Shown here: positions 34,943 through 43,204 of the stretch, in pieces
Numbering within the stretch: position 1 is the first letter of the stretch
Layout: each line of letters opens with the position of its first letter
Assembly (NCBI RefSeq): GCF_000377505.1
Contig: NZ_KB898197.1
Span: forward strand, 1 to 64,000
Source: Paenibacillus massiliensis 2301065 = DSM 16942
Lineage (GTDB): Bacteria > Bacillota > Bacilli > Paenibacillales > Paenibacillaceae
Reading direction: 5' to 3'
DNA: 64,000 nt
Made by a program: the position numbers and the translations under genes
Notes under the pieces: generated by a model
What the model saw: the letters and a program-made list of their open reading frames with translations, nothing else
Told to the model about the DNA's origin: nothing
Database searches by the model: none

Positions 34943-35736
34943 TGTTGGATATCGTAAATGTATCGAAGCTCTTCAATCCAGGGACTGTAGATGAGAAGAT
35001 TGCGTTGATCGGAGCGAATCTTCATCTGAAGCCTGGTGACTTTGTCACAGTGATCGGGAGTAATGGAGCGGGCAAGTCCACCCTGATGAATATCATCTCT
35101 GGTGTCATGAAGCCAGATACGGGCGAAGTCCGCATCGCGGACCGGAATATTAGTCAGCTCCCGGAATTCAAGCGTAGCCGCTGGATTGGACGCGTATTCC
35201 AGGACCCAATGGCAGGTACGGCACCAAATATGTCCATTGAAGAGAATCTGGCGATGGCATACACCCGCGGTAAATCGCGCAGCTTCGGCTTCGGCGTTAC
35301 GGCTGCCAAGCGCGATCGCTTTCGTGAGGAGCTACAGCGGCTTGGTATCGGACTGGAGAATCGTCTGGGTGCTAAGGTGGGATTGCTCTCTGGTGGGGAG
35401 CGGCAGGCGCTTAGCTTGCTTATGGCAACCTTCACCCAGCCGGATATTCTACTACTGGATGAGCACACAGCAGCACTTGACCCGGCCCGGGCTGAATTGA
35501 TCACCACACTGACGGAGAGCATAGTTCGCGATATGAAGCTGACCACGCTCATGGTCACCCACAACATGGATCAGGCAATCCGTTTGGGTAATCGCCTGAT
35601 TATGATGGATAAGGGCCGCATCATTCTGGATGTTAATGAACAACAGAAGAAGGGGCTGACCGTGGAGCGGCTGCTTGGTGAATTCGAACGGATTAGCGGT
35701 GAAAAGCTGGCGGATGATCGGATCGTGCTTGGCTAG
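34942..35736 (+). CDS. ABC transporter ATP-binding protein, TrpZ-like
   Basis: A 264-residue ABC ATPase. Walker A is GSNGAGKST, the signature LSGGERQALSLLMA, Walker B ILLLDEHTAAL (His in place of the usual Pro after Glu), and the switch His is in MVTHNMDQA. ATG 34942 overlaps the permease stop; AGGGAGG lies upstream. It completes the importer with the genes at 32793 and 33983. Confidence 0.92.
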   Translation: MLDIVNVSKLFNPGTVDEKIALIGANLHLKPGDFVTVIGSNGAGKSTLMNIISGVMKPDTGEVRIADRNISQLPEFKRSRWIGRVFQDPMAGTAPNMSIEENLAMAYTRGKSRSFGFGVTAAKRDRFREELQRLGIGLENRLGAKVGLLSGGERQALSLLMATFTQPDILLLDEHTAALDPARAELITTLTESIVRDMKLTTLMVTHNMDQAIRLGNRLIMMDKGRIILDVNEQQKKGLTVERLLGEFERISGEKLADDRIVLG

Positions 35737-35833
35737 AGAGCTCAAAAAGTGTGATGCTGGCATGCGAAGTGAACGAATCGCAATCGTACAGACAGTTACA
35801 CAGATCATCACACAAACAATCGTAAAAGTAATT

Positions 35834-35884
35834 AAACAAAGGTATGCGTGATAATAAACAAAGGTAATCGTGATAACAAACAAG
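35834..35884. repeat. 22-bp tandem repeat, two copies plus partial
   Basis: A 22-base unit beginning AAACAAAGGTA and ending CGTGATAAT/C occurs at 35834-35855 and 35856-35877, followed by AAACAAG. The copies differ at three positions. It lies between the ATPase stop and its terminator. Confidence 0.85.
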
Positions 35885-35896
35885 TTGTTCATGACA

Positions 35897-35931
35897 AGAG
35901 GCTAGCCCGTTCCAGGGTCTGGCCTCTTTTT
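35897..35931 (+). terminator. Intrinsic terminator of the CmpA-type importer operon
   Basis: AGAGGCTAG-CCC and GGG-TCTGGCCTCT form a bulged stem followed by TTTTT. Confidence 0.85.
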
Positions 35932-36234
35932 CATACGTCACGAACCGAATATAGTCCATCATCATCCGTATTCTGTTTATGTTCCCGTCGATGAATGTGG
36001 CGTATGATCAAGATATAATGATGGGTAGGGGAGTTCTGGCCTGAGAAGCACAAGTCACGATTAGGCTTGGTACCAAGAATGAAGAGCATGAAAGCCCAGT
36101 ATATGTTGGACGCTGGCTTGGCCATTCCTGAAGACGTGATGTTCAATAGACTTAGAAAGCACAATTGATTTGTTGGTGCGGTACTCCAGGCGTTAGGCGG
36201 AACTCCAAGAGCTGAGGCGTTGTAATGTCCCTTC
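35932..36234. other. Spacer without recognised genes
   Basis: About 300 bases upstream of the LacI-type palindrome. One plus-strand frame is open from 36022 to TGA 36168 (GEFWPEKHKSRLGLVPRMK..., 49 codons) but lacks a good start or ribosome site, so it may be a decayed gene end. A TATAAT occurs at 36014-36019. Nothing else is convincing. Confidence 0.4.
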
Positions 36235-36250
36235 ATGGTAGCGCTACCAT
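36235..36250. promoter_or_regulatory. LacI-family operator palindrome upstream of the GH35 gene
   Basis: ATGGTAGCGCTACCAT is a perfect 16-bp palindrome with the central CG typical of LacI/GalR operators. It lies 111 bases before the beta-galactosidase start. No LacI-type regulator gene is in the window, and -35/-10 elements nearby are weak. Confidence 0.65.
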
Positions 36251-36360
36251 ATGCGTATCGCTAATGATGGACTTTATTTATTCAATTTTTCAGTTCCATT
36301 CAAAGCACTCGACTACATTCAAAGCATTCAACGTATTCCGATCAAAGGAGAGATTGTTGC

Positions 36361-38682
36361 ATGAAGCATCTGGAATTTACATTGCAGCATCCGAATCAGA
36401 CCATTACCCCTGGGCGTATGGCTACGTGCGGCGGTCAGAGCCCGCAAGGAGAGCAGCTTGGCTTCACGAATTATTATATGACGCGTAATCAGCAACCATA
36501 TATTCCGGTAGTTGGGGAATTTCACTATTCTCGCTTCTCTTATCTCCACTGGGAGGAGGAGCTATTGAAGATGAAGGCTGGCGGCATCGAGATTGTCGCA
36601 ACCTATGTGTTCTGGATCATGCATGAGGAGCTGGAGGGGGAATTCTCTTGGGACGGGAATCTGAATCTGCGGCATTTTGTGGATCTATGTGCCAAGCATG
36701 GGCTGAAGCTGATTGTCCGCATAGGTCCATTTTGCCACGGTGAGGTTCGTAATGGGGGAATGCCGGATTGGTTGTTCTCTTACCCACTTGAGGTGCGTTC
36801 TAATGATGAGAGATATTTGCATTATGTGACTCGACTGTATCAGCAGATTGCCCGTCAGCTGGAGGGGAGGCTGTTCCAGCAGGGTGGGCCCATTATAGCA
36901 GTGCAACTCGAAAATGAATACATGCATGCCGGGGCGCCTTTGGATGCATGGGGTTACAACAGCGGGCGCTTCCTCACCTCGGGGAAGGATGGACAGAAGC
37001 ATCTGGAACGGCTGCGTCAGATCGCTGAGGATGCAGGTATACGTCCATTATTCTTTACTGCTACTGCTTGGGGTGGCGCAGCGGTGCCAGAGCAGGATAC
37101 GTTGCCTATGCTGGCAGGCTACGCCTACACACCATGGATTCCGAATCAGCCACCCAGCGGCGAGTATATCTTTCGGAATCTACATGAGACTCCTGCAGAG
37201 CCTGTGGATTATGATACGCGTGAATACCCTGCGGCTTATTGTGAATTGGCGGGTGGAATGCAGGTCAGCTACAAGGCACGCCCTGTCGTAGAGGCGGACA
37301 GCGTAGAGGCCATGTCCGTCGTCAAGCTGGCCAATGGCAGCAATCTTATCGGCTATTACATGTATCATGGAGGCTCCAACCCGATCGGGAAGAGGTCCTT
37401 CATGAATGAATCCGGCCTGCCCAAGATCACCTATGATTATCAGTCTCCTCTGGGCGAGTTCGGACGGGTAGGGGATTCGTACCATCGCATTCGTCTCCTG
37501 TCCCTCTTCCTGCAGTCATTCGGTCATGTACTGGCCCCAATGGGAACCGTTCTACCAGAAGGACAAGAGAGGATCGTCCCAGAGGATGTAGACTCCATTC
37601 GCTGGTCCCTTCGCCAGCGCGATCAGCAGGGCTTCGTGTTCCTGAACAACTTTCAGGATCATGTGGAGATGCCAGAGCAGGAGCTGGCGCTGACCTTGCA
37701 TTCATCGAAGGGAAGCGTTCGTTTTCCAAGTAGCGGGAGCATGAAGCTAGCTACCAGTAGCAGCATGATTCTTCCGTTTCATCTGAATATTGCAGGTCTC
37801 AAGCTCTTAAGCGCCACTGTACAGCCGCTCACGATACTGGAGGGTGTAGAGGAGACAGCGATCGTCTTCTTTGCCCGCGAAGGGATTCCGGCTGAGTATG
37901 TGCTGGATCAGAACACTGTAAGTGGCGTTCATGCTGGAGATGCAAGCCTTGCGAAATGGGAAGAGCAAGCGGGACGCCTCGTCATCAGACCACAAGTCGG
38001 GAAGGAGCATGAACTGATGCTCACGCTTCCGGAAGGGAAGCGAATCCGTCTTATCACCTTATCCCGAGAGGAAGCATTGCAGGCCTACCGCTTGCGGGTA
38101 TGGGGAGAGGATCGGCTTATTGTGAGTGAAGGCCATGTCTATGTACAGGACGAGCAGCTAGTCTGTACATCTGAGCAAGCAACACTCACGGCCTGGGTCT
38201 ATCCGGCTCCATCGAGGGAGGCTGCAGCACCTTACGGAGAGCTGTCTACGTCCACGCATGCAGGCTTTCAGATCTATGAATGGCATTTCCCAGCCTATGA
38301 TGCCGGACTGAAGGCGCAGTACCCAGCAGATAGCACGGCTTTGCTCTCCTTGAAGACGGACTGGCCGTCTTATGTAGCAGATGTCTGGCTTCGCATTGAC
38401 TATGACGGCGATGTTGCAGCTGCATATATCGGTCAGCGCTTGTTAACGGATCATATCCATTATGGCAAGCCCTGGAGCATCGGCCTGCAGCAATTTCGAC
38501 TGGAGCTGGCAGAGGAGCAGCTGCACCTTTCCATTACCCCTTTGCGTAAGGGTACCGTTCACAGCTACGTGAATCAGGCGTATATTGAACGCTTTGAGGG
38601 TGTGGAGATTGGCTTGTATCACCATATTGAGGCGATCCCAAGCTACCGGGGTACCGCGTACCTTCGTACAGACTGGTCCTAA
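36361..38682 (+). CDS. GH35 beta-galactosidase
   Basis: A 773-residue family 35 glycosidase. The N-terminal catalytic barrel (about 1-330) includes VGEFHYSRFSYLHWEEEL, RIGPFCHGEVRNGGMPDWL and GGPIIAVQLENEY; the Glu in LENEY is the acid/base, and the Glu in AAYCELAGGM is the probable nucleophile. The rest consists of beta-rich accessory domains. There is no signal peptide, so it should act in the cytosol on imported oligosaccharides with terminal beta-galactose. ATG 36361 follows AAGGAGAG. A LacI-type palindrome upstream suggests sugar-induced expression. It may finish the work of the galactanases at 10155 and 11521. Confidence 0.92.
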   Translation: MKHLEFTLQHPNQTITPGRMATCGGQSPQGEQLGFTNYYMTRNQQPYIPVVGEFHYSRFSYLHWEEELLKMKAGGIEIVATYVFWIMHEELEGEFSWDGNLNLRHFVDLCAKHGLKLIVRIGPFCHGEVRNGGMPDWLFSYPLEVRSNDERYLHYVTRLYQQIARQLEGRLFQQGGPIIAVQLENEYMHAGAPLDAWGYNSGRFLTSGKDGQKHLERLRQIAEDAGIRPLFFTATAWGGAAVPEQDTLPMLAGYAYTPWIPNQPPSGEYIFRNLHETPAEPVDYDTREYPAAYCELAGGMQVSYKARPVVEADSVEAMSVVKLANGSNLIGYYMYHGGSNPIGKRSFMNESGLPKITYDYQSPLGEFGRVGDSYHRIRLLSLFLQSFGHVLAPMGTVLPEGQERIVPEDVDSIRWSLRQRDQQGFVFLNNFQDHVEMPEQELALTLHSSKGSVRFPSSGSMKLATSSSMILPFHLNIAGLKLLSATVQPLTILEGVEETAIVFFAREGIPAEYVLDQNTVSGVHAGDASLAKWEEQAGRLVIRPQVGKEHELMLTLPEGKRIRLITLSREEALQAYRLRVWGEDRLIVSEGHVYVQDEQLVCTSEQATLTAWVYPAPSREAAAPYGELSTSTHAGFQIYEWHFPAYDAGLKAQYPADSTALLSLKTDWPSYVADVWLRIDYDGDVAAAYIGQRLLTDHIHYGKPWSIGLQQFRLELAEEQLHLSITPLRKGTVHSYVNQAYIERFEGVEIGLYHHIEAIPSYRGTAYLRTDWS

Positions 38683-38868
38683 TTATTAGGGCTCAGGCGA
38701 GAGCTCTTGATGTATTCACACGAAGCAGTGTCATAAGTCCATCAAGATTAATTATTGTAACTGGATATAGACTAATTAAATCATTTTAATGTGCATCTAG
38801 CCTTGATTGGAGCAGCCACAGGTATTATGAAATGGATTCACGCCAATTTATCTTTTGGGGAGGAAGCT

Positions 38869-40170
38869 ATGCATACACAGATACCCGAGCATTTGCCGCA
38901 ACGCTTAACCATTACGATGTGGGATTTTTCCTGGTATACGATGACTGCTCCTGGTGAGCCCTACAGTGATTTGGAGGCCCGCTTTGCAGAGGCTGTAGAG
39001 CGGGGCTATAACACGATCCGCATTTGCGCCATGCCGTATTTTCTGTTCACAGCTGAGGGCAAACGTCCAGGACCACTCCGTCTGGGTAGCCTCGGCCAAA
39101 TCGGTCAGCGCACCCGTTGGTACAATTGTCAGGGAGGTGTGGAGCTGGATGGGCATGCGCATTTACTGGAGCTGTTCCGGCAAGCCAGACGTCACGATTG
39201 TTACATCATCCTGTCGTCGTGGGAGTATCAGCAGAGTCCTAGCTTCCTGGAGGGACCTGAGCTGTTCGAGGAGCTGCTGGCTATTCCTTCAGAGAAGCGA
39301 TTCATGGAGCTGGCGCGCAGCATGGATCAACTGCTGCAGTTCCTGAAGCAGGAGGGCTACGAGGATCGAATTGCCTATGCAGAGCTTCATAATGAAGTGG
39401 AGTTCGGACGGCTGGCCCAGGTGGCCGTTGATCATAATATTTCGGCGGATGCCGCAGGGAAAATCATTCATTGTATGAAGCCATACATTGAAGAGGCGCT
39501 GGATTATCTGCGCACAGGTCATACCGATCTGCTCATCACTAGCTGCTATACGTTGAACCAGGCCTACCCCAAGGAATATGTGGCTGAAAATGAGCAGGTT
39601 GCTCATTTTCATCTGTACCTGAACGGTGTGCTACAGGAATTGATGGACGCAGCCGCGCTGCATGATCATGAGCAAGAGTATCCGAACGCTTTTGTCCGTT
39701 CACTGCTTCGCGAGGGTGCTCCGCCATTTGCGGAGTGGAAGCTGCCTGCTTCGGAGGAGTGGCGTCTGCATGGCAATCCGGTCGGTCTTCGACTCTTGTA
39801 TTTACATGATTGGGCCGATCCGGACCAGTGGGACTTGTTCTTGTATGATCATTACGGGGCGCATAAGCTAGCAATGCTGCAGAAGATTGATTTGCGGCTG
39901 GATGAGCTGCAGGAGTGGGCAGAGGAGAAGGGCCTGCCAATTGTCATCGGTGAGGGCTACGTAGGCTATACTCCGTTATATGCAGGGTTCGAGGAAGGAC
40001 CTGTGGGCAAATTCATTGCCGAGTATGCCATCCGCAAAGGGATTAAGCTGGGCTTCTGGGGGATGGTGCTCTGCTCCAACTGTGCCCCTCATCATCCATT
40101 CTGGCAGGATGTTGCCTGGCAACAGCGCTGGAATGAAGCGATTCTTCAGCAGGCTGTACCCGTTCGCTAG
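38869..40170 (+). CDS. Cellulase-like (GH5/GH-A clan) family protein
   Basis: A 433-residue cytosolic protein resembling the cellulase-like Pfam group of clan A hydrolases. It starts MHTQIPEHLPQRLTITMWDFSWYT. Glu in AYAELHNEVEFG fits the acid/base after strand 4, and Glu in LPIVIGEGYVGYTP fits the nucleophile after strand 7. ATG 38869 has GGGGAGGAAG upstream; the frame from 38791 has none. It follows the GH35 gene by 186 bases and is probably co-regulated. Substrate unknown; a beta-linked plant oligosaccharide is likely. Confidence 0.8.
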   Translation: MHTQIPEHLPQRLTITMWDFSWYTMTAPGEPYSDLEARFAEAVERGYNTIRICAMPYFLFTAEGKRPGPLRLGSLGQIGQRTRWYNCQGGVELDGHAHLLELFRQARRHDCYIILSSWEYQQSPSFLEGPELFEELLAIPSEKRFMELARSMDQLLQFLKQEGYEDRIAYAELHNEVEFGRLAQVAVDHNISADAAGKIIHCMKPYIEEALDYLRTGHTDLLITSCYTLNQAYPKEYVAENEQVAHFHLYLNGVLQELMDAAALHDHEQEYPNAFVRSLLREGAPPFAEWKLPASEEWRLHGNPVGLRLLYLHDWADPDQWDLFLYDHYGAHKLAMLQKIDLRLDELQEWAEEKGLPIVIGEGYVGYTPLYAGFEEGPVGKFIAEYAIRKGIKLGFWGMVLCSNCAPHHPFWQDVAWQQRWNEAILQQAVPVR

Positions 40171-40490
40171 AGTGGTATTATTGCTATCCTTTAGTTTTGA
40201 TTTATAAGTCCATTATATTCCAAAAATACTAGGCTGACCGATGCAAGATTAAGGTCGACCTATCCTTAGTAAATTTGAAGCTATAATCTATTGTCTTGGA
40301 GTATGAAGAAAACGAAATTTATAACCAACATAATTCGGATGATCAGCTCAGTCATTAATTTTCTATTCGTATGGTGATAGGTGCAGGATCATCTCTTATT
40401 GGGACGATGGGCTGGCATATTGGAGGTTAACTTTCACCTGATTACGGAGTTGTTGTCTGTTGTCCCTCCATTTTACCAAGGAACGGTTTC
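40171..40490. other. Spacer with two overlapping micro-ORFs
   Basis: ATG 40303 to TGA 40377 would encode 24 residues with a basic start and a hydrophobic helix (KKTKFITNIIRM...); TATAAT lies at 40282 but the ribosome site GGAG is one base from ATG. ATG 40371 to TAA 40430, in another frame, would encode MVIGAGSSLIGTMGWHIGG. Neither is proven; a single-base shift would join them into one small membrane-like peptide. Confidence 0.3.
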
Positions 40491-40520
40491 TTTGGTTGTG
40501 ATTTGAAAGAAACAAGTTGT

Positions 40521-40628
40521 GCGACCGCTTCAGTAGCGGAGTGGACGGACTGATTGTGGAAAAGCGGCAGCGGTCGCCTTTGTCCCCGATTTTCACCGCT
40601 TAGGAGAATAAATTAAATCTGGGGACAA
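40521..40628. repeat. Nested inverted-repeat element, candidate interspersed repeat
   Basis: Two inverted pairs stand side by side: GCGACCGCT (40521-40529) / AGCGGTCGC (40569-40577) with an internal CCGCT-TCAGT-AGCGG hairpin, and TTGTCCCCGATTT (40580-40592) / AAATCTGGGGACAA (40615-40628, one extra T). GC content is well above the AT-rich spacer to its left. No reading frame fits. The outer limits may reach about 40495-40676. Confidence 0.65.
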
Positions 40629-40699
40629 CAGCGATTGTAGCAACGGTCCGTTCACGGAGCGTCCGCCCAAAAAGCCTACGTATGCCTTACTCCAAAACC

Positions 40700-40744
40700 A
40701 AAGGCCGGCCCAACAGCCATTTCGTGGCTTATGGGACGGCCTTT
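40700..40744. terminator. Terminator of the cheW-like gene
   Basis: AAAGGCCG...CCCA pairs with TGGG...CGGCCTTT; an inner AGCCA/TGGCT pair extends the stem. On the minus strand it ends with TTT-GG-TTTT 18 bases after the cheW-like stop. Confidence 0.8.
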
Positions 40745-40761
40745 CTTAGCCCTATTCAGGG

Positions 40762-41172
40762 TTACGCCTGAGTGGAGGCAATCAACGCATCTACGCTGAG
40801 CAACGGGACACTACGTCCTGACTTTTCAATGATGGTAGGGAAGATGGTGCGCAGGCGCTCATCCTCATGAGCTGCAATCTCCTCTTCCTCTGCTGTAATG
40901 GTGTCATCCAGTTCATTGACGAGCAGTGCTACCTTATAGCGGCTTAGCAGAATGATTTTGTCCTCAGCAGTGCCCTTCTGATCCGACAAGCCAAGCTTCA
41001 TGGACAGATTGATCAGAGTGAATAGATCGCCGCGAACGGTAATCATGCCTTCATGCCAAGGTTGGGAGAAGGGCAGTGGAGTACCTGTCTTGGCATTTTG
41101 GATTTCTTCAATTTCCTGAAATGGGATGCCAAAGTCTTTGCCTTGCAATTTAAATATAATGAATGGTATCAC
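40762..41172 (-). CDS. CheW-like chemotaxis coupling protein
   Basis: A 136-residue single CheW domain: IFKLQGKDFGIPFQEIEEI, WHEGMITVRGDLFTLINLSMKLG, LVNELDDTITAEEEEI, VPLLSVDALI (quoted in parts). The start is uncertain; GTG 41172 has AAGGAG ten bases upstream and gives the expected length, while the frame to 41226 lacks a site. CheW domains link receptors to CheA. It is solitary here, with no CheA nearby, and could serve the chemoreceptor at 309 or a dispersed chemotaxis set. Confidence 0.85.
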   Translation of the reverse strand: MIPFIIFKLQGKDFGIPFQEIEEIQNAKTGTPLPFSQPWHEGMITVRGDLFTLINLSMKLGLSDQKGTAEDKIILLSRYKVALLVNELDDTITAEEEEIAAHEDERLRTIFPTIIEKSGRSVPLLSVDALIASTQA

Positions 41173-41562
41173 GATGGACACGCTCCTTACTGAAAATAGG
41201 TTCAGTGATTGAACCCTGCTGTACACCTCAATGTCCCTAACATGCTGAGACCCCTTATTATGGGACTGCTGCTGCCAGCCACTTGATCGGTAATCCGTTG
41301 GGAATAGCCCATGTGGCGGCAGAGAGCTTACATATCATATATCGGCATAAGTCCAGTCGGGTTTTACAGATTATGAGCAATCCTTCAGACCTTTCCCAGA
41401 ATACATTTTGGAAACTGTGAGGGAATAGCGTTTGCGGGTATTCTCAGTGCCTGCCAAACAAACCACTCAAGTGAAGCTGTGGGACTGCACAACGGTGGAA
41501 TATAAGTACCCCGAAACTATGTTATAATGGATGAGATTATGATGAAGGAGTGAGCATCTACC
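41173..41562. other. Spacer upstream of cheW-like gene and small basic protein
   Basis: Contains a short GGTTCA-gtgat-TGAACC hairpin at about 41199-41215 in the leader of the minus-strand cheW-like gene and a TATAAT at 41523-41528 ahead of the small basic protein gene. No other feature is seen. Confidence 0.4.
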
Positions 41563-41802
41563 ATGGCTAGATCACAGACACAGAAGGCAATACGCAAGGC
41601 AGAAAGGGCAGGCCGCAGAAGCAGTGCCCATGATCGCCGGACCAATGAGGATTATGGTGTCATATCCCAGCATGTACGGGTACTGCCAGGCAAACAGGAG
41701 AAGCTACAGCGAATAAAGCACAAGAAGCGGATCGGAGACGATGGCGCTTCTTTTTGTTTTATATTGGAGAAGGTACAATTCTATGCAGCGGCTGTGATAT
41801 AG
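41563..41802 (+). CDS. Small basic hypothetical protein, 79 aa
   Basis: A 79-residue, Lys/Arg-rich protein beginning MARSQTQKAIRKAERAGRRSS and containing the motif KHKKRIGDDG. Short basic Bacillales proteins with the pattern KxHKxxxxxDGxxF are common and uncharacterised; the resemblance is from memory. The basic N-terminal helix could bind RNA or DNA. GGAG lies about 13 bases before ATG 41563, TATAAT about 35 bases before. The last 20 residues are hydrophobic and atypical. Confidence 0.7.
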   Translation: MARSQTQKAIRKAERAGRRSSAHDRRTNEDYGVISQHVRVLPGKQEKLQRIKHKKRIGDDGASFCFILEKVQFYAAAVI

Positions 41803-41874
41803 TATTAGCATGGTACAAATTTAATTGCTCAAAATATTGCATCTTTGTTGGGTGAATGACATGGAGGTTCATAT

Positions 41875-42219
41875 ATGCAGCTTATTGATGAAATAGAAGT
41901 ACAGCATAGGCTTGATGCCTTAAGAGAAGAGCAGGTATATCTTCACCTGGAACTAACCACTGGAGCCTATGCCTCTCATCTGGACAGCTCTCGTCATCCT
42001 GCGGGTAACTTTATTTCCAATGCCCGTATTCGGTATTCCCATGGGTCCATCTCGGGCCAGCATCCTTTTCGTGTAGGCTTGAAGACAGAGGAAGGCTGGG
42101 TCTATGCCGAGGGGCTGACTCATTGGGATGAAGAGGACGGAGAGCGTCTGATTCTGGCTGGGCATGATGCACAGGGCAAATTGATCGTAGCCCTCCAGTT
42201 GAGCCGGGAGCCGTTCTGA
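41875..42219 (+). CDS. YojF-family protein (DUF1806)
   Basis: A 114-residue protein matching the YojF/DUF1806 family: MQLIDEIEVQHRLDALREEQVYLHLELTTGAYASH and GWVYAEGLTHWDEEDGERLILAGHD (quoted in parts). YojF genes usually sit just before bshB2 (yojG), as here, with 20 bases between them. GGAGGTTCATAT precedes ATG 41875. Its role is unknown but it is assumed to help the deacetylase or bacillithiol metabolism. Confidence 0.9.
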   Translation: MQLIDEIEVQHRLDALREEQVYLHLELTTGAYASHLDSSRHPAGNFISNARIRYSHGSISGQHPFRVGLKTEEGWVYAEGLTHWDEEDGERLILAGHDAQGKLIVALQLSREPF

Positions 42220-42239
42220 TGTGGAAGGAGATGAGATAG

Positions 42240-42899
42240 TTGACACAACGCATTCTTGTTATTTTACCCCATCCTGATGATGAGGCGTTTGGTCTGTCAG
42301 GCACACTTGCTTCATATATCCAGCAAGGCTATGAAGTGACCTATGCCTGTCTGACACTAGGCGAAATGGGACGTAATATGGGAATTCCGCCATTTGCGAA
42401 CCGGGTGACGTTGCCGAAGATCCGCAAGCAGGAGCTGCAGGAGTCCTGTGATGCGATTGGTATTCAGGATCTGCGTATGCTCGGATTTCATGATAAAACG
42501 ATTGAATTTGAGGATCAGCCGTATTTGGAGCGGGTGATCAGCGAGTTGCTAGAAGAGTTGACACCCGAGCTGGTGTTCACATTCTACCCGGGATACAGTG
42601 TGCATCCAGACCATGATGCTACAGGGGCTGCGGTCATTCGCACGATCGCCCGTATGACGGCTGAATCCAGACCGACAGTGCAATGCCTGGCCTTTTCCAG
42701 AGATTGTGAGCAGGCGTTGGGCAAGCCGGACGTGGAATATGATGTCAGAGCTTATTTACAACAGAAGGTGGCTTCGATCCGAGCACATCGTTCCCAATTT
42801 CAGGCTGCCGAGCTGATGGGCACCAAGACCCTGACAGAGCAAGAGCTGAACACTCGCTATGGCTGGGAGAGATTATGGACCTACCAATTCGCGGATTGA
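42240..42899 (+). CDS. bshB2: Bacillithiol biosynthesis deacetylase BshB2
   Basis: A 219-residue LmbE/PIG-L-type zinc deacetylase. The zinc and catalytic motif is LPHPDDEAFGLSG near the N-terminus; VHPDHDATGAA supplies the other ligand. TLGEMGRNMG and NRVTLPKIRKQEL are typical for the BshB2 branch. It removes acetyl from GlcNAc-malate (or from bacillithiol conjugates) in bacillithiol synthesis. TTG 42240 follows AAGGAG with ten bases between. It forms an operon with yojF and ends before a long bidirectional stem. Confidence 0.92.
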   Translation: MTQRILVILPHPDDEAFGLSGTLASYIQQGYEVTYACLTLGEMGRNMGIPPFANRVTLPKIRKQELQESCDAIGIQDLRMLGFHDKTIEFEDQPYLERVISELLEELTPELVFTFYPGYSVHPDHDATGAAVIRTIARMTAESRPTVQCLAFSRDCEQALGKPDVEYDVRAYLQQKVASIRAHRSQFQAAELMGTKTLTEQELNTRYGWERLWTYQFAD

Positions 42900-42992
42900 T
42901 GTCATGGTGGATGCAGTACACCGCAATCACATGAGACGACATGCCAACGCATATGACATGTGACAGACATGGCAAGCATCGCTAGTTAATCT

Positions 42993-43043
42993 ACAACCAA
43001 AAGAAGCTGTCCCTGAGTAGATGGGACGGCTTCTTTTGGTTGT
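42993..43043. terminator. Long bidirectional stem between bshB2 and patB-like gene
   Basis: A 21-bp stem with one G-U pair (left arm 42993-43013, right arm 43023-43043) contains CCAAAAGAAGC / GCTTCTTTTGG. It separates convergent genes; no long T tract follows, so the T-rich arm itself must serve. Confidence 0.75.
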
Positions 43044-43110
43044 ATGCTGTACATCCTCTTGTAATTATTCGATGCTCGGGCCAGACGGACTTATTTATGT
43101 TCAAGTCCAT

Positions 43111-43188
43111 TTCATATTCATATTCATATTCATGTAGTGGTCCATGCTCATACTCATACTAATGCTTATGCCCAGACCCATGCCCAGT
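43111..43188. repeat. Degenerate hexamer array, 13 units
   Basis: Thirteen consecutive six-base units: TTCATA three times, then TTCATG, TAGTGG, TCCATG, CTCATA twice, CTAATG, CTTATG, CCCAGA, CCCATG, CCCAGT. The array begins exact and decays to the right, toward the patB-like stop at 43205. On the minus strand one frame would read as alternating Met-Asn/Met-Ser, but no ribosome site is present. Confidence 0.85.
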
Positions 43189-43204
43189 ACAGCTAATCTG
43201 GTGC

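Noticed and set aside
36022..36168. Short open frame GEFWPEKHKSRLGLVPRMK... as a gene
   Set aside because: No start codon with a ribosome site and only 49 codons; at most a gene remnant.
43111..43188. Possible small repetitive protein (Met-Asn/Met-Ser) on the minus strand
   Set aside because: No ribosome site and the array is better explained as a decaying hexamer microsatellite.
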